Assembly (NCBI RefSeq): GCF_021165955.1
Contig: NZ_CP088952.1
Span: forward strand, 310,001-374,000
Length of the DNA: 64,000 nt
DNA from: Massilia endophytica
GTDB taxonomy: Bacteria > Pseudomonadota > Gammaproteobacteria > Burkholderiales > Burkholderiaceae_D
Direction of reading: 5' to 3'
Both the position numbers and the translations under genes were made by a program. The notes beneath the pieces are model-generated. The model saw nothing but the letters and a program-made list of their open reading frames with translations. It had not been told where the DNA came from and searched no databases. Shown here piece by piece: positions 28,168 to 38,484 of the stretch; position 1 is the stretch's first letter; every line of letters starts with the position of its first letter.

Positions 28168-29862
28168 TCAAGAGTTGACGCAGTTGTAGCTAGCGGCTGC
28201 GTTCACGTCGCCCGTGCCCTTGTATTGCGGGTAGGCGGGGTAGCGGCACAGCGGGCGTTCGCGTCCGAGCGTGGCGGCGTTCACGTCCACGCCTTTCAGC
28301 GTGCCGGGATCCTTGCCCTTGCTGACCCAGTCGTCGAGGATGCCGACCGCGTCCCACGAGGGAACGAAGGCGCCCACCGAGTGGCCCAGGCCGGGCACGG
28401 TATAGAAGCGCATGAAGGCGTCCGCATTGGCCTGTCCCATCTTCGCCACCTGCGCCTCGTAGTAGGCGATGGTGGCGTTCGGGCTGATGACTTCATCGGC
28501 CAGGCCATGCAGCACAATCAGTTTGCCGCCATGCGCGCGGAAAGCTTCGATATCCGGATTCGTGGCGCCCACCGCATCCGACATGTCCACCAGCCGTTGC
28601 AGATAGGCGCCGGGACTGGCGATGTCGAAGCCGATGGAGCTGAAGGCCGGGTTCTTCGTGATGAAGTACTTGATGTAGCCGTCGCCCTGCGCAAACAGAT
28701 AGCCGTTCTCCAGCGCGTTCGGCGGGGTGCGCAGGTCGGGCGAGGAGCCCAGTCCCGGCGCGGGCCGGAAGTTCGCGCCCTGCAGGATGTTGTAGCCATG
28801 GTGGCGGTTCACGCCATGGGCCAGCTGGTAAGGCAGCACGAGATCGTCCGCAATGGAGTGCACGGTGTTCAGCTGCGCGTCCGACAGGCAGCTGTCGCCG
28901 GTATCGGCGCCGCTCGGGCAGCGCAGGGCCGCCTGGATGATCGCAGACTTCGTGCGGCACATCGCCACGTTTGCGACGATGGAATCCTGCACGCCGTCGT
29001 CCGCGTCGCAATGGGCCAGCACGGTGCTGTGGACCAGGGCCTGCTTGGCCTGGTTCAGGTAGCCGCCCGGCGTGCCGTAGGCTGCCTGCCCCACCTTCAC
29101 CCCATGCAGGCGCACGCCCGCGAAGTTGATGGCGGGCGCGCTCACCACCACGCCGTCATAGTCGTCCGGGTAGCGCTGGATGGCGGTCATGCCTTCGCGG
29201 CCGCCCGTGGAGCCCCCTGCGAAGTAGGAGCGGGATACCGAATCGGCGTAGTGCAGCTGGATCAGCGCCATGGCGGCATCGTGGGTCTTCTTCAGGTGCT
29301 CGAAGCCGAAGTTGGCGATGGCCGCTTCGTTCAGCGCGAATTCGGCGCCGCCCAGGCCTCCCACGTGGCCGGAGTCCGAGCCGTAGGTGGCGAAGCCCTG
29401 CCTGAGCGGTACAAAGCCGGGTGCGAAAGGTACGGCGATCGTGGCGTTGACCACCACCCCGTTATAGCCAGCGCCGCCCATCTGCACGGCCTTGCCGTTC
29501 CAGTTGACCGGCATGTTGAGCTGGAAGCGGATGTCCGGCGTGCCCGCGGGGGCCGTGTCCGCCGGGGTAATCTTGCCGAGCACCTGGCAGTACGGTGCGC
29601 CCTCATCCGGCGTTATCAGGCTTGCCGTCGTCACGCTCGCGCCGCCCGTGGGCAGCCCGATGGACGCGGCCGGGACGCTTTGATCGAGCATGCCGGCGCA
29701 GCTGACGGGTTTGGGGTGTGCCTTGAGCGCGGAGCCCTGCTGGGCGAGGCGCTGTCCGGATGCTGCTTCTTGCTGGTTGTCGCCGCCGGAGCAGGCCGCG
29801 AGGAGGACGGCCGTCAGGGCCGCGAGGGGAAGATGCAAGGTCGCACGATACGAAGTACTCAT
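28168..29862 (-). CDS. Tannase/feruloyl esterase-family lipoprotein
   Basis: The protein has 564 residues with a lipoprotein signal (LAALTAVLLAACSGG, lipobox Cys at 24) and the alpha/beta-hydrolase fold of the tannase family, which cleaves ester bonds of plant phenolics. The inferred triad is Ser218 (AGGSTGGREG), Asp456 (HGLADEVIS) and His494 (VPGLGHSVGAF). The family normally has Cys next to both the Ser and the His (CS-D-HC disulfide). Here they are Gly217 and Ser495, so the bridge is absent. CCAGGAG upstream supports the ATG at 29862. Confidence 0.85.
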   Translation of the reverse strand: MSTSYRATLHLPLAALTAVLLAACSGGDNQQEAASGQRLAQQGSALKAHPKPVSCAGMLDQSVPAASIGLPTGGASVTTASLITPDEGAPYCQVLGKITPADTAPAGTPDIRFQLNMPVNWNGKAVQMGGAGYNGVVVNATIAVPFAPGFVPLRQGFATYGSDSGHVGGLGGAEFALNEAAIANFGFEHLKKTHDAAMALIQLHYADSVSRSYFAGGSTGGREGMTAIQRYPDDYDGVVVSAPAINFAGVRLHGVKVGQAAYGTPGGYLNQAKQALVHSTVLAHCDADDGVQDSIVANVAMCRTKSAIIQAALRCPSGADTGDSCLSDAQLNTVHSIADDLVLPYQLAHGVNRHHGYNILQGANFRPAPGLGSSPDLRTPPNALENGYLFAQGDGYIKYFITKNPAFSSIGFDIASPGAYLQRLVDMSDAVGATNPDIEAFRAHGGKLIVLHGLADEVISPNATIAYYEAQVAKMGQANADAFMRFYTVPGLGHSVGAFVPSWDAVGILDDWVSKGKDPGTLKGVDVNAATLGRERPLCRYPAYPQYKGTGDVNAAASYNCVNS

Positions 29863-29994
29863 AGGCAGTCTCCTGGTCACGTTGTCGTGAGGGCGGCGGA
29901 GCGGCCATGCTGCCCGGGGGCCGCAATCGTTTCACCCTCCGGGGCCATCTTATCTCAGCGTTGCGGAATAGGAAACGTTTTTTGCACAGGAGTA

Positions 29995-30480
29995 CTATTT
30001 TCGGCGGGAGCGTTTCTTCGGCGCGAGCATCACGCCGCTGCACGAGGGGGCGCCGCAGTAGCAGGCGAAGGCCTTCTTCACGGCGGGGGTGTGGCGCTCT
30101 TCGTAGATGAGGCCGTAGTTGTAGTTCAGCTCTTCGCCTTTTTCGATGGGGCGCAGGGCGTGGATGTAGACGCGGTCGTCCTCTTCCACGGCCTCGCAGT
30201 TCGGTTCGCAGGAATGGTTGATGAAGCGGGCCTCGTTGCCGTTCGCGCCGCCGTCGATCAGCATGCCGTTGCTGAGGGTGAAGAAGAAGGTATGGTTGAT
30301 GGGGCCGCCCTTTTCTTCGGCGCGGCGGCAGGTCTCGTCCCAGTCGATGCGTTCGCCGGTGTATTCGATGATGCGCTTGCCGGCCGCGATTTTGCGGCGG
30401 GCGAACACGCCCCGGCCGTGCACGGGAGAGATGCGGACTTCGTAAAGTGGGGAAGGGGTTTTATCGTTATGCGTCGTCAT
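29995..30480 (-). CDS. SET-domain protein-lysine N-methyltransferase
   Basis: This 161-residue protein is almost entirely a SET domain: HGRGVFARRKIAAGKRIIEYTGE, the SAM-binding and pseudoknot motif NEARFINHSCEPNCEA, GEELNYNYG and a post-SET-like cluster CYCGAPSCSG that would bind zinc. The C terminus is basic (PKKRSRRK). Bacterial SET proteins are scattered and often acquired; the substrate cannot be told from sequence. Start chosen at MTTHNDKTPSP. Confidence 0.88.
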   Translation of the reverse strand: MTTHNDKTPSPLYEVRISPVHGRGVFARRKIAAGKRIIEYTGERIDWDETCRRAEEKGGPINHTFFFTLSNGMLIDGGANGNEARFINHSCEPNCEAVEEDDRVYIHALRPIEKGEELNYNYGLIYEERHTPAVKKAFACYCGAPSCSGVMLAPKKRSRRK

Positions 30481-30518
30481 CCCGCTATCATACCGTGACG
30501 ATAGCGGTGCACGATTCA

Positions 30519-30917
30519 TCATTTATCGCTTGGCAGCGTCTGCAGCGAACCGGTTTCGACGACGGGGCCCTTGCCCGCCAGCCGCCAGGCCAGCTGCTCG
30601 CGGCGGAAGACGAGCAGCTCCGCGCGCCTGCCGCGGCCGCCGCGTTCCACCGTCACCTCCGCGCAGTTCTCCGCCAGCCGGGCCTTGATGAAACGGGAGC
30701 GGGGCTGGTCCGCGCCCGTTTCCGCGTCCGTGGGATTGAAAGGCTCGCCCACGTCCGCAATGCCATCGCGGCCGCTGTTGGCGCGGCCCAGCAGAAGCTG
30801 CACATCGTCGGGCAGGCCGCGCAGCGACGCCACCGGCTGCGCGCCATCCATATTGCACTCCATCGCATGCGCCGCCGGCACCACGCAGGCCAGCAGCCAG
30901 AACACGTTCAGCTTCAT
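30519..30917 (-). CDS. Small exported protein of unknown function
   Basis: This 132-residue protein has a signal peptide (MKLNVFWLLACVVPAAHA) followed by MECNMDGAQPVASLRGLPDDV. The rest is rich in Arg and Glu without a recognised domain. It ends 38 bases before the SET-domain gene on the same strand, so the two may be co-transcribed. Confidence 0.6.
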   Translation of the reverse strand: MKLNVFWLLACVVPAAHAMECNMDGAQPVASLRGLPDDVQLLLGRANSGRDGIADVGEPFNPTDAETGADQPRSRFIKARLAENCAEVTVERGGRGRRAELLVFRREQLAWRLAGKGPVVETGSLQTLPSDK

Positions 30918-31022
30918 GATTCGCCCCTCCATCGGCCGACTATGCCATATATCGGCGCCCGCCAGCGCAGTCGAGCGCCTTTGCGTACAATGGTTGGCCC
31001 AACAAGAACGAGAACCGGCCCC

Positions 31023-31901
31023 GTGAACGCCAAGGAAAACCTGCACAGTATTTATGCGATGGTCGCCGCCGTGGCGATGTTCGCCGTCATGGATACGACG
31101 ATGAAAATGCTCGCCGAGCACTATCCGGCGATGCAGGTGACGGTGCTGCGCTGCCTGAGCTCCATGCCGCTGGTGTGCGCATTCATGGCCTGGCGCGGCA
31201 AGTTCGGGGGCATCTTCCGCGTGCACTGGCCACTGCACCTGCTGCGCGGCGTGCTGGGCGTGGGCATGCTCACCATGTTCGCCTACGCGCTGAAATCGCT
31301 GCCGCTGGCGGAAACCTATTCCATCTTCTTCATCGCCCCGGCGCTCATTACCGCGCTTTCCGTCTTTATCCTGAAGGAGAAGGTGGATGCGACGCAATGG
31401 GGCGCCATCGTGGTGGGCCTGATCGGCGTGCTGGTGGTGCTGCGGCCGGAGGGAACGAGCTTCATATCCGTGGCCGGTCTGGCGGTGCTCGCATCCGCCG
31501 CCTGCTATGCCGTGTCGGCCATCGCCAGCCGCATCCTGGCGAAGAAGGACTCCGGAGAGCACATCATGTTCTGGGTGCTGGCCCTGACGGCGGGCGGGGC
31601 CCTGCCGCTGGCCTGGCCGAACTGGGTGCCGATCCAGATGGACCATTGGCCCGTGCTGCTGGCGCTCGCGGTCAGCGGCTTCTTCGGACAGCTGGCGCTG
31701 ACCAAGGCATTCAGCATGGGCAAGGCCTCCATCGTGGCGCCTTTCGAATACACTGCGCTGGCCTGGGGCGTGGCCATCGACTGGGCGCTCTGGAACACGC
31801 TGCCGGACTTTTACACGCTGCTGGGAGCGGGCATCATCATCGGCAGCGGGATCTATCTCGTGCGGCGCGAGGCCGTGCACGCCGAGGCCGAGCATCCCTG
31901 A
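31023..31901 (+). CDS. DMT-superfamily (EamA) transporter
   Basis: This 292-residue polytopic membrane protein has two EamA repeats and about ten hydrophobic helices. The first repeat starts YAMVAAVAMFAVMDTTMK, and the conserved LKSLPLAETYSIFFIAPALITAL and the Glu-rich loop of repeat 1 are visible. Substrate is unknown; relatives export metabolites or amino acids. The start is GTG at 31023, which is the best fit to family length. Confidence 0.85.
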   Translation: MNAKENLHSIYAMVAAVAMFAVMDTTMKMLAEHYPAMQVTVLRCLSSMPLVCAFMAWRGKFGGIFRVHWPLHLLRGVLGVGMLTMFAYALKSLPLAETYSIFFIAPALITALSVFILKEKVDATQWGAIVVGLIGVLVVLRPEGTSFISVAGLAVLASAACYAVSAIASRILAKKDSGEHIMFWVLALTAGGALPLAWPNWVPIQMDHWPVLLALAVSGFFGQLALTKAFSMGKASIVAPFEYTALAWGVAIDWALWNTLPDFYTLLGAGIIIGSGIYLVRREAVHAEAEHP

Positions 31902-31943
31902 GCGTCCCCGGCCGCGTTGCGGGAAAGCCGATATAATCGGCGG

Positions 31944-32879
31944 ATGCTAAAACAACGCACTATCAAAGAGATGGTCCGCACCACAGGTGTGGGCCTGCAT
32001 TCGGGGACCAAGGTCGTGCTGACCCTGCGCCCCGCCGCGCCCGACACCGGCATTGTGTTCAGCCGCGTCGATCTCGATCCCCCTGTTGTGTTTCAGGCAA
32101 GCGCCATGGCCGTGGGCGACACGCGCATGGCATCGGTGCTGATCAAGGATAACGCCCGCGTTTCCACCGTGGAGCACCTCATGTCCGCCTGCGCGGGCCT
32201 GGGCATCGACAATCTCTACGTCGACGTGACCGCCGAAGAGATTCCCATCATGGACGGCTCCGCGTCTTCCTTTGTCTACCTGCTGCAGCAGGCAGGCGTG
32301 GAGGAGCAGGACGCGCCGAAGAAGTTCATCAAGGTGCTCAAGCCCGTGGAAGTGCGCGAAGGGCAGGGCGCGAACGAGAAGTGGGCGCGCCTGGTGCCGC
32401 ACGACGGCTTCAAGCTGGACTTCTTCATCGAATTCAACCATCCCGCCGTGGACGGCACGGCCCAGCGCGCGAACGTGGATTTCGGCGATGTCTCCTATGT
32501 ACAGGCCGTGGCGCGCGCGCGCACCTTCGGCTTCATGCAGGATGTGGAGATGCTGCGCGGGATCGGCCTGGCGCGCGGCGGTTCGCTGGAAAACGCCATC
32601 GTCATGGACGAATACCGCATCCTGAACTCGGACGGGCTGCGCTACGACGACGAATTCGTGCGCCACAAGATCCTGGATGCGATTGGCGACCTGTATCTGG
32701 TGGGGCATCCGCTCGTGTGCAGCTACGAGGCGCACAAGTCCGGCCACGCCCTGAACAACCTGCTGCTGCGCGAGCTGCTCAAGCATCCTGACGCCTACGA
32801 GATCGTGAGCTACGACGAGATCGCGAAGGCGCCGCCTTCCTACGCAAAGCAGATGGAGCAGGAGTGGTCGTTTAACTGA
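31944..32879 (+). CDS. lpxC: UDP-3-O-acyl-N-acetylglucosamine deacetylase
   Basis: This 311-residue zinc hydrolase carries out the first committed step of lipid A synthesis. It has MVRTTGVGLHSGTKV, VEHLMSACAGLGIDN, the zinc and catalytic motif HKILDAIGDLYLVG and the C-terminal KSGHALNN. In related genomes it normally sits close behind ftsZ. Here about 9 kb separates them. The Shine-Dalgarno is weak, and a TATAAT sits only 6 bases upstream of the ATG. Confidence 0.96.
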   Translation: MLKQRTIKEMVRTTGVGLHSGTKVVLTLRPAAPDTGIVFSRVDLDPPVVFQASAMAVGDTRMASVLIKDNARVSTVEHLMSACAGLGIDNLYVDVTAEEIPIMDGSASSFVYLLQQAGVEEQDAPKKFIKVLKPVEVREGQGANEKWARLVPHDGFKLDFFIEFNHPAVDGTAQRANVDFGDVSYVQAVARARTFGFMQDVEMLRGIGLARGGSLENAIVMDEYRILNSDGLRYDDEFVRHKILDAIGDLYLVGHPLVCSYEAHKSGHALNNLLLRELLKHPDAYEIVSYDEIAKAPPSYAKQMEQEWSFN

Positions 32880-32882
32880 GGC

Positions 32883-33350
32883 TCAGCGGCGGCGCGCCAC
32901 CATGGCGCGCAGGGCCGCGATCAGCTTCTCGTTCTGAGCGGTCGGTTCCAGCGTTTCGCTCAGTTCGGCGAAGGAATCGACGGCCGTGGGCGGCAGGGAA
33001 AGCTCCCGGCGCTCCACCGGCGGCGTGGAAACGCTCTTCATCATCTGCACTTTCAGGCGGATGTTGTTAATTTGCCACCCTTTGTGCGCCAATTTTTCCT
33101 GCAGTTGCGGCAGTTGCTGCTTGAGCTTGGCCGCCAGCGCCGCGTTCGGCGTGGACAGCACCAATACCCCTCCCTCGAAGGACAGAATCTCGCAATAGGC
33201 GAAGGCCGTGGGCAGCACGGCGGCGCAGTCGCGCTGCAGGCTGGCCATGCGTTGCACGGCTGGCAACAGGGCGGCCAGCTTGTCGTGACGGCGCAGGAAG
33301 TCCGTGGCGCCGACCGCATTCCGGTTCTGGTTGGGGGAGTTGAATCGCAT
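32883..33350 (-). CDS. DUF721/DciA-like protein
   Basis: This 155-residue protein has the DUF721 region (QRDCAAVLPTAFAYCEILSFEGGVLVLSTPNAALAAKL...), related to DciA, the helicase-operator protein of bacteria lacking DnaC. It is located between lpxC and secA, the usual place in betaproteobacteria, and convergent with lpxC. The start at MRFNSPNQNRN is chosen; longer frames would run through the palindromic repeat upstream. Confidence 0.75.
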   Translation of the reverse strand: MRFNSPNQNRNAVGATDFLRRHDKLAALLPAVQRMASLQRDCAAVLPTAFAYCEILSFEGGVLVLSTPNAALAAKLKQQLPQLQEKLAHKGWQINNIRLKVQMMKSVSTPPVERRELSLPPTAVDSFAELSETLEPTAQNEKLIAALRAMVARRR

Positions 33351-33387
33351 CGGACGGAACCTTAGCACATATGCGCATTTATGATGA

Positions 33388-33417
33388 GGGGACAGTCCCC
33401 CTCCGGGGACAGTCCCC
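33388..33417. repeat. REP-like palindromic repeat, copy A (variant)
   Basis: Two consecutive GGGGACAGTCCCC palindromes (33388-33400 and 33405-33417) lie between the dciA-like gene and secA. This is a variant of the GGGGACAGACCCC family found at four other places in this window. Confidence 0.8.
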
Positions 33418-33577
33418 GAAGGTTCGAATGTTAATATTTCCTGCTGACCTATTGTGATCCCGGCCAGAACCCATATCTTGCCCTGAACGCATGATAAAAT
33501 CACGGTCTTTTGCCATTGGCAGGCCGAAGGTTGCTCAGCGAGCTTTTATTAACGGCGTTTATACAAGAATTCAAGCA

Positions 33578-36340
<2,763 letters not shown>

Positions 36341-36347
36341 CAGCAAC

Positions 36348-36412
36348 ATTTCTTAAAGGGGACAGACCCCTTTAGGAAACTTTCTTAAAGGAGTCTGTCC
36401 CCTTTAAGAAAT
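36348..36412. repeat. REP-like palindromic repeat, copy B (long-armed, possible bidirectional terminator)
   Basis: This inverted repeat has arms of about 26 bp and one mismatch. It begins ATTTCTTAAAGGGGACAGAC and ends GTCTGTCCCCTTTAAGAAAT around a short AT-rich spacer. It contains the GGGGACAGACCCC core of the family, extended by A/T-rich outer arms. It begins 7 bases after the secA stop, so it may also terminate secA. Confidence 0.85.
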
Positions 36413-36419
36413 TTCAGGC

Positions 36420-36448
36420 AAAAAAAACCGCCAGCGGGCGCCGGCGGT
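36420..36448 (-). terminator. Rho-independent terminator for the minus-strand regulator gene
   Basis: On the minus strand, ACCGCC...GGCGGT is followed by seven or eight T. It lies 28 bases after the stop of the Cro/C1-like gene. Confidence 0.75.
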
Positions 36449-36475
36449 AAAAACTTCCCCTCACTAAATCGAAAC

Positions 36476-36775
36476 CTACTGCGTCGTGGTGCACCTCACC
36501 ACCGGCATCGGGCGCAGGCGGGGGTAGAACTGCTCGGTACGCATCAGCGAGCGCATCTCGGCGATCGGCAGGTCAAATACTTCGTGGATCCGCAGCATCA
36601 TGTCGGCGCTGATGCGCTGCTTGCCATGGCGGATCTTGCTCATCAGGCAGGGCTGCACATCCAGCACCCGGCACAGGGCGGCATCATTTTTCAGGCCGTA
36701 GCGCTGCAGCAGGGCGTCCAGCAGGGCATTGGCGTCGCAGTCGAATGAATTACGGCTGTCCTTGTGCATTTTCAT
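36476..36775 (-). CDS. Small Cro/C1-type helix-turn-helix protein
   Basis: This 99-residue protein has a central HTH: ALLQRYGLKNDAALCRVLDVQPCLMSKIRHGKQ, then RISADMMLRIHEVFDLPIAEMRSL. This matches the lambda-repressor-like XRE fold with a short C-terminal tail. GAGGTGGAAATC upstream supports the ATG at 36775. It is divergent from the HTH-REC gene, with an AT-rich 182-bp region between them, so mutual regulation is plausible. Confidence 0.75.
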   Translation of the reverse strand: MKMHKDSRNSFDCDANALLDALLQRYGLKNDAALCRVLDVQPCLMSKIRHGKQRISADMMLRIHEVFDLPIAEMRSLMRTEQFYPRLRPMPVVRCTTTQ

Positions 36776-36957
36776 GATTTCCACCTCGTTTATCGAATCC
36801 AGTCGGCTTGCCGCGCTTGCGCGGCGGCGTTCGGCGCGAGAAGATTGTCTGGATTGCGCGACTCGTTGGACGTATTGTAGCGTAAATTCGTTGAAATCGG
36901 TAAATTCGATAGATTTGTTTTTTCTATCGGAATCATAAAAAATGCTATAGTTAAGTA

Positions 36958-37563
36958 ATGAAAACAAGCAACTCTCCCTCCGACGAAGTCTGCACGACCC
37001 AGAAAGCGGCCGAGATGCTCGGCATTTCGGTCACCTCCGTCCAGCAACTGGTCGAGGCTGGCGTGATCGAGGCGTGGAAGACCAAGGGCGGCCATCGCCG
37101 CATTCCCCTGGCGGCCATTCACGCCTATAAAGCGTCCAGCGGCGCCCAGGGCCAGGGTGGCGCAGCTGCCGAGCCGGGCGAGCCTTCGGTGCTGATCATC
37201 GAAGACAACCCCATGCAGCGCGCCCTGTACGAGCGCAACCTGGCGCAGTGGGGCCTGCCCCTGAACGTGCGCCTGTGCGACAACGGCTACCAGGCGCTGA
37301 TCGAGATTTCGCGCTACCGGCCCGATATCCTGCTGGCCGATATCGTGATGGAAGGCATGGACGGCTACGAGGTCATCAAGACCATCCTGGGCTACCCCGA
37401 GCTGGCGGATATTCACATCGCCATCCTCTCCAGCATGTCGCTGCAGGACCTGGAGAAGCGCGGCGGCATCCCGCCCGGCGTGGTGTTCTTCCAGAAACCG
37501 GTGAATCCGGACGAACTGCGCGGCTATCTGCGCGCCTGCATTGCACAAAAACTACGCAATTAA
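36958..37563 (+). CDS. Response regulator with N-terminal MerR/excisionase-type HTH and C-terminal REC domain
   Basis: The protein has 201 residues. Residues 10-58 form an excisionase-family HTH (TTQKAAEMLGISVTSVQQLVEAG...KGGHRRIP). A linker rich in Gly/Ala follows, and residues 77-200 are a receiver domain with acidic pair E82/D83, phospho-acceptor D128 (ILLADIVMEGMDG) and K180 (FFQKPVNP). The domain order is the reverse of most response regulators. Neighbouring Hpt and stand-alone REC genes suggest one phosphorelay without a linked histidine kinase. Confidence 0.85.
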   Translation: MKTSNSPSDEVCTTQKAAEMLGISVTSVQQLVEAGVIEAWKTKGGHRRIPLAAIHAYKASSGAQGQGGAAAEPGEPSVLIIEDNPMQRALYERNLAQWGLPLNVRLCDNGYQALIEISRYRPDILLADIVMEGMDGYEVIKTILGYPELADIHIAILSSMSLQDLEKRGGIPPGVVFFQKPVNPDELRGYLRACIAQKLRN

Positions 37564-37620
37564 TACTAACAAATACGTAGAATCTGTTATATTTGATGCT
37601 TCTTGCTTATGGAGAAGCTA

Positions 37621-37986
37621 ATGCCCGCTTACCGTTTTATCGATCCAACCGTACTGATGACGGCAGTGGGCGGCGACGTAGGCGCTTTCCGCCAGCTCTC
37701 CGAAGTCTTCCTCAGCATTGCTCCCGATGCCTATGAGCGGCTGCGCCACGCCTTGCAGCAGCGCGACATGCCCGCCATCGTCCAGTCCAGCCACGCACTG
37801 AAGGGCAGCACCATGCTCGTCGGCGCCATCGAACTCACGGCCCAGCTGCAGAAGCTGGAAAGCGGCGCGCGCAGCGGCGAACTCGATGGCGTCGATCTCG
37901 CCAGCGCGGGCATCGCGCCCCAGTTCGACGGGGTGATGGCCGAAGTCGGCGCCAGCATCGCCGAGCCTCCGCCCGGCGACGCCTGA
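37621..37986 (+). CDS. Histidine phosphotransfer (Hpt) protein
   Basis: This 121-residue four-helix Hpt domain has the phospho-accepting His58 in QSSHALKGSTMLVGA. It relays phosphate between receiver domains. ATG at 37621 is chosen because GGAGA lies 5 bases upstream. It sits between the HTH-REC and REC genes, spaced 57 and 18 bases, and is probably one transcript with them. Confidence 0.85.
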   Translation: MPAYRFIDPTVLMTAVGGDVGAFRQLSEVFLSIAPDAYERLRHALQQRDMPAIVQSSHALKGSTMLVGAIELTAQLQKLESGARSGELDGVDLASAGIAPQFDGVMAEVGASIAEPPPGDA

Positions 37987-38004
37987 TCCGCAGGGGAGCG
38001 AAGC

Positions 38005-38406
38005 GTGAACACTGACAAAACCTCCGCCTGCCGCGTGCTCCTTGCCGAGGACACCGAAATGAACCGCACCCTGGTGCGCATTCTGCTCACGCGCCTGGGC
38101 TGCAAGGTGGATGAAGTGGTGAACGGCAAGCAGGCCGTGGATGCGCTGGAGCACCAGCGCTACGACCTCGTGCTCATGGACTGCAATATGCCCGTGATGG
38201 ACGGTTTCGAAGCCACCCGCCTGCTGCGCCAGCGCGAAGCGGAGCGCGGCCTGCCGCGGGTGCCCGTGATCGCGCTCACGGCCAGCGCCTTTGCGGGCGA
38301 TCGCGAGCGCTGCCTCAGCGGCGGCATGGACGACTTCATGAACAAGCCGCTCCAGGTCGAGGAATTCATGGAGATGGTGCAACGCTATCTCCATCGCCCG
38401 GACTGA
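38005..38406 (+). CDS. Stand-alone receiver-domain response regulator
   Basis: This 133-residue CheY-like protein has acidic residues E15/D16 (LLAEDTEMNR), phospho-acceptor D59 (LVLMDCNMPVMDG) and a conserved Lys (FMNKPLQVEEF). There is no output domain. The start is GTG with GGGGAGCG upstream. It resembles the receiver modules of hybrid kinases and probably exchanges phosphate with the adjacent Hpt. Confidence 0.88.
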   Translation: MNTDKTSACRVLLAEDTEMNRTLVRILLTRLGCKVDEVVNGKQAVDALEHQRYDLVLMDCNMPVMDGFEATRLLRQREAERGLPRVPVIALTASAFAGDRERCLSGGMDDFMNKPLQVEEFMEMVQRYLHRPD

Positions 38407-38484
38407 CATTTTCGATCCGGCGGCCCCGCGCCGTGCAAGGGATTACAATAGCGCTTTCTTAATTCCTTGCACGAGAACTCATCC

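Noticed and set aside
31932..31937. Perfect TATAAT just before lpxC
   Set aside because: It lies 6 bases from the ATG with no -35 at proper spacing, so it would imply a leaderless mRNA; not enough evidence to call it a promoter.
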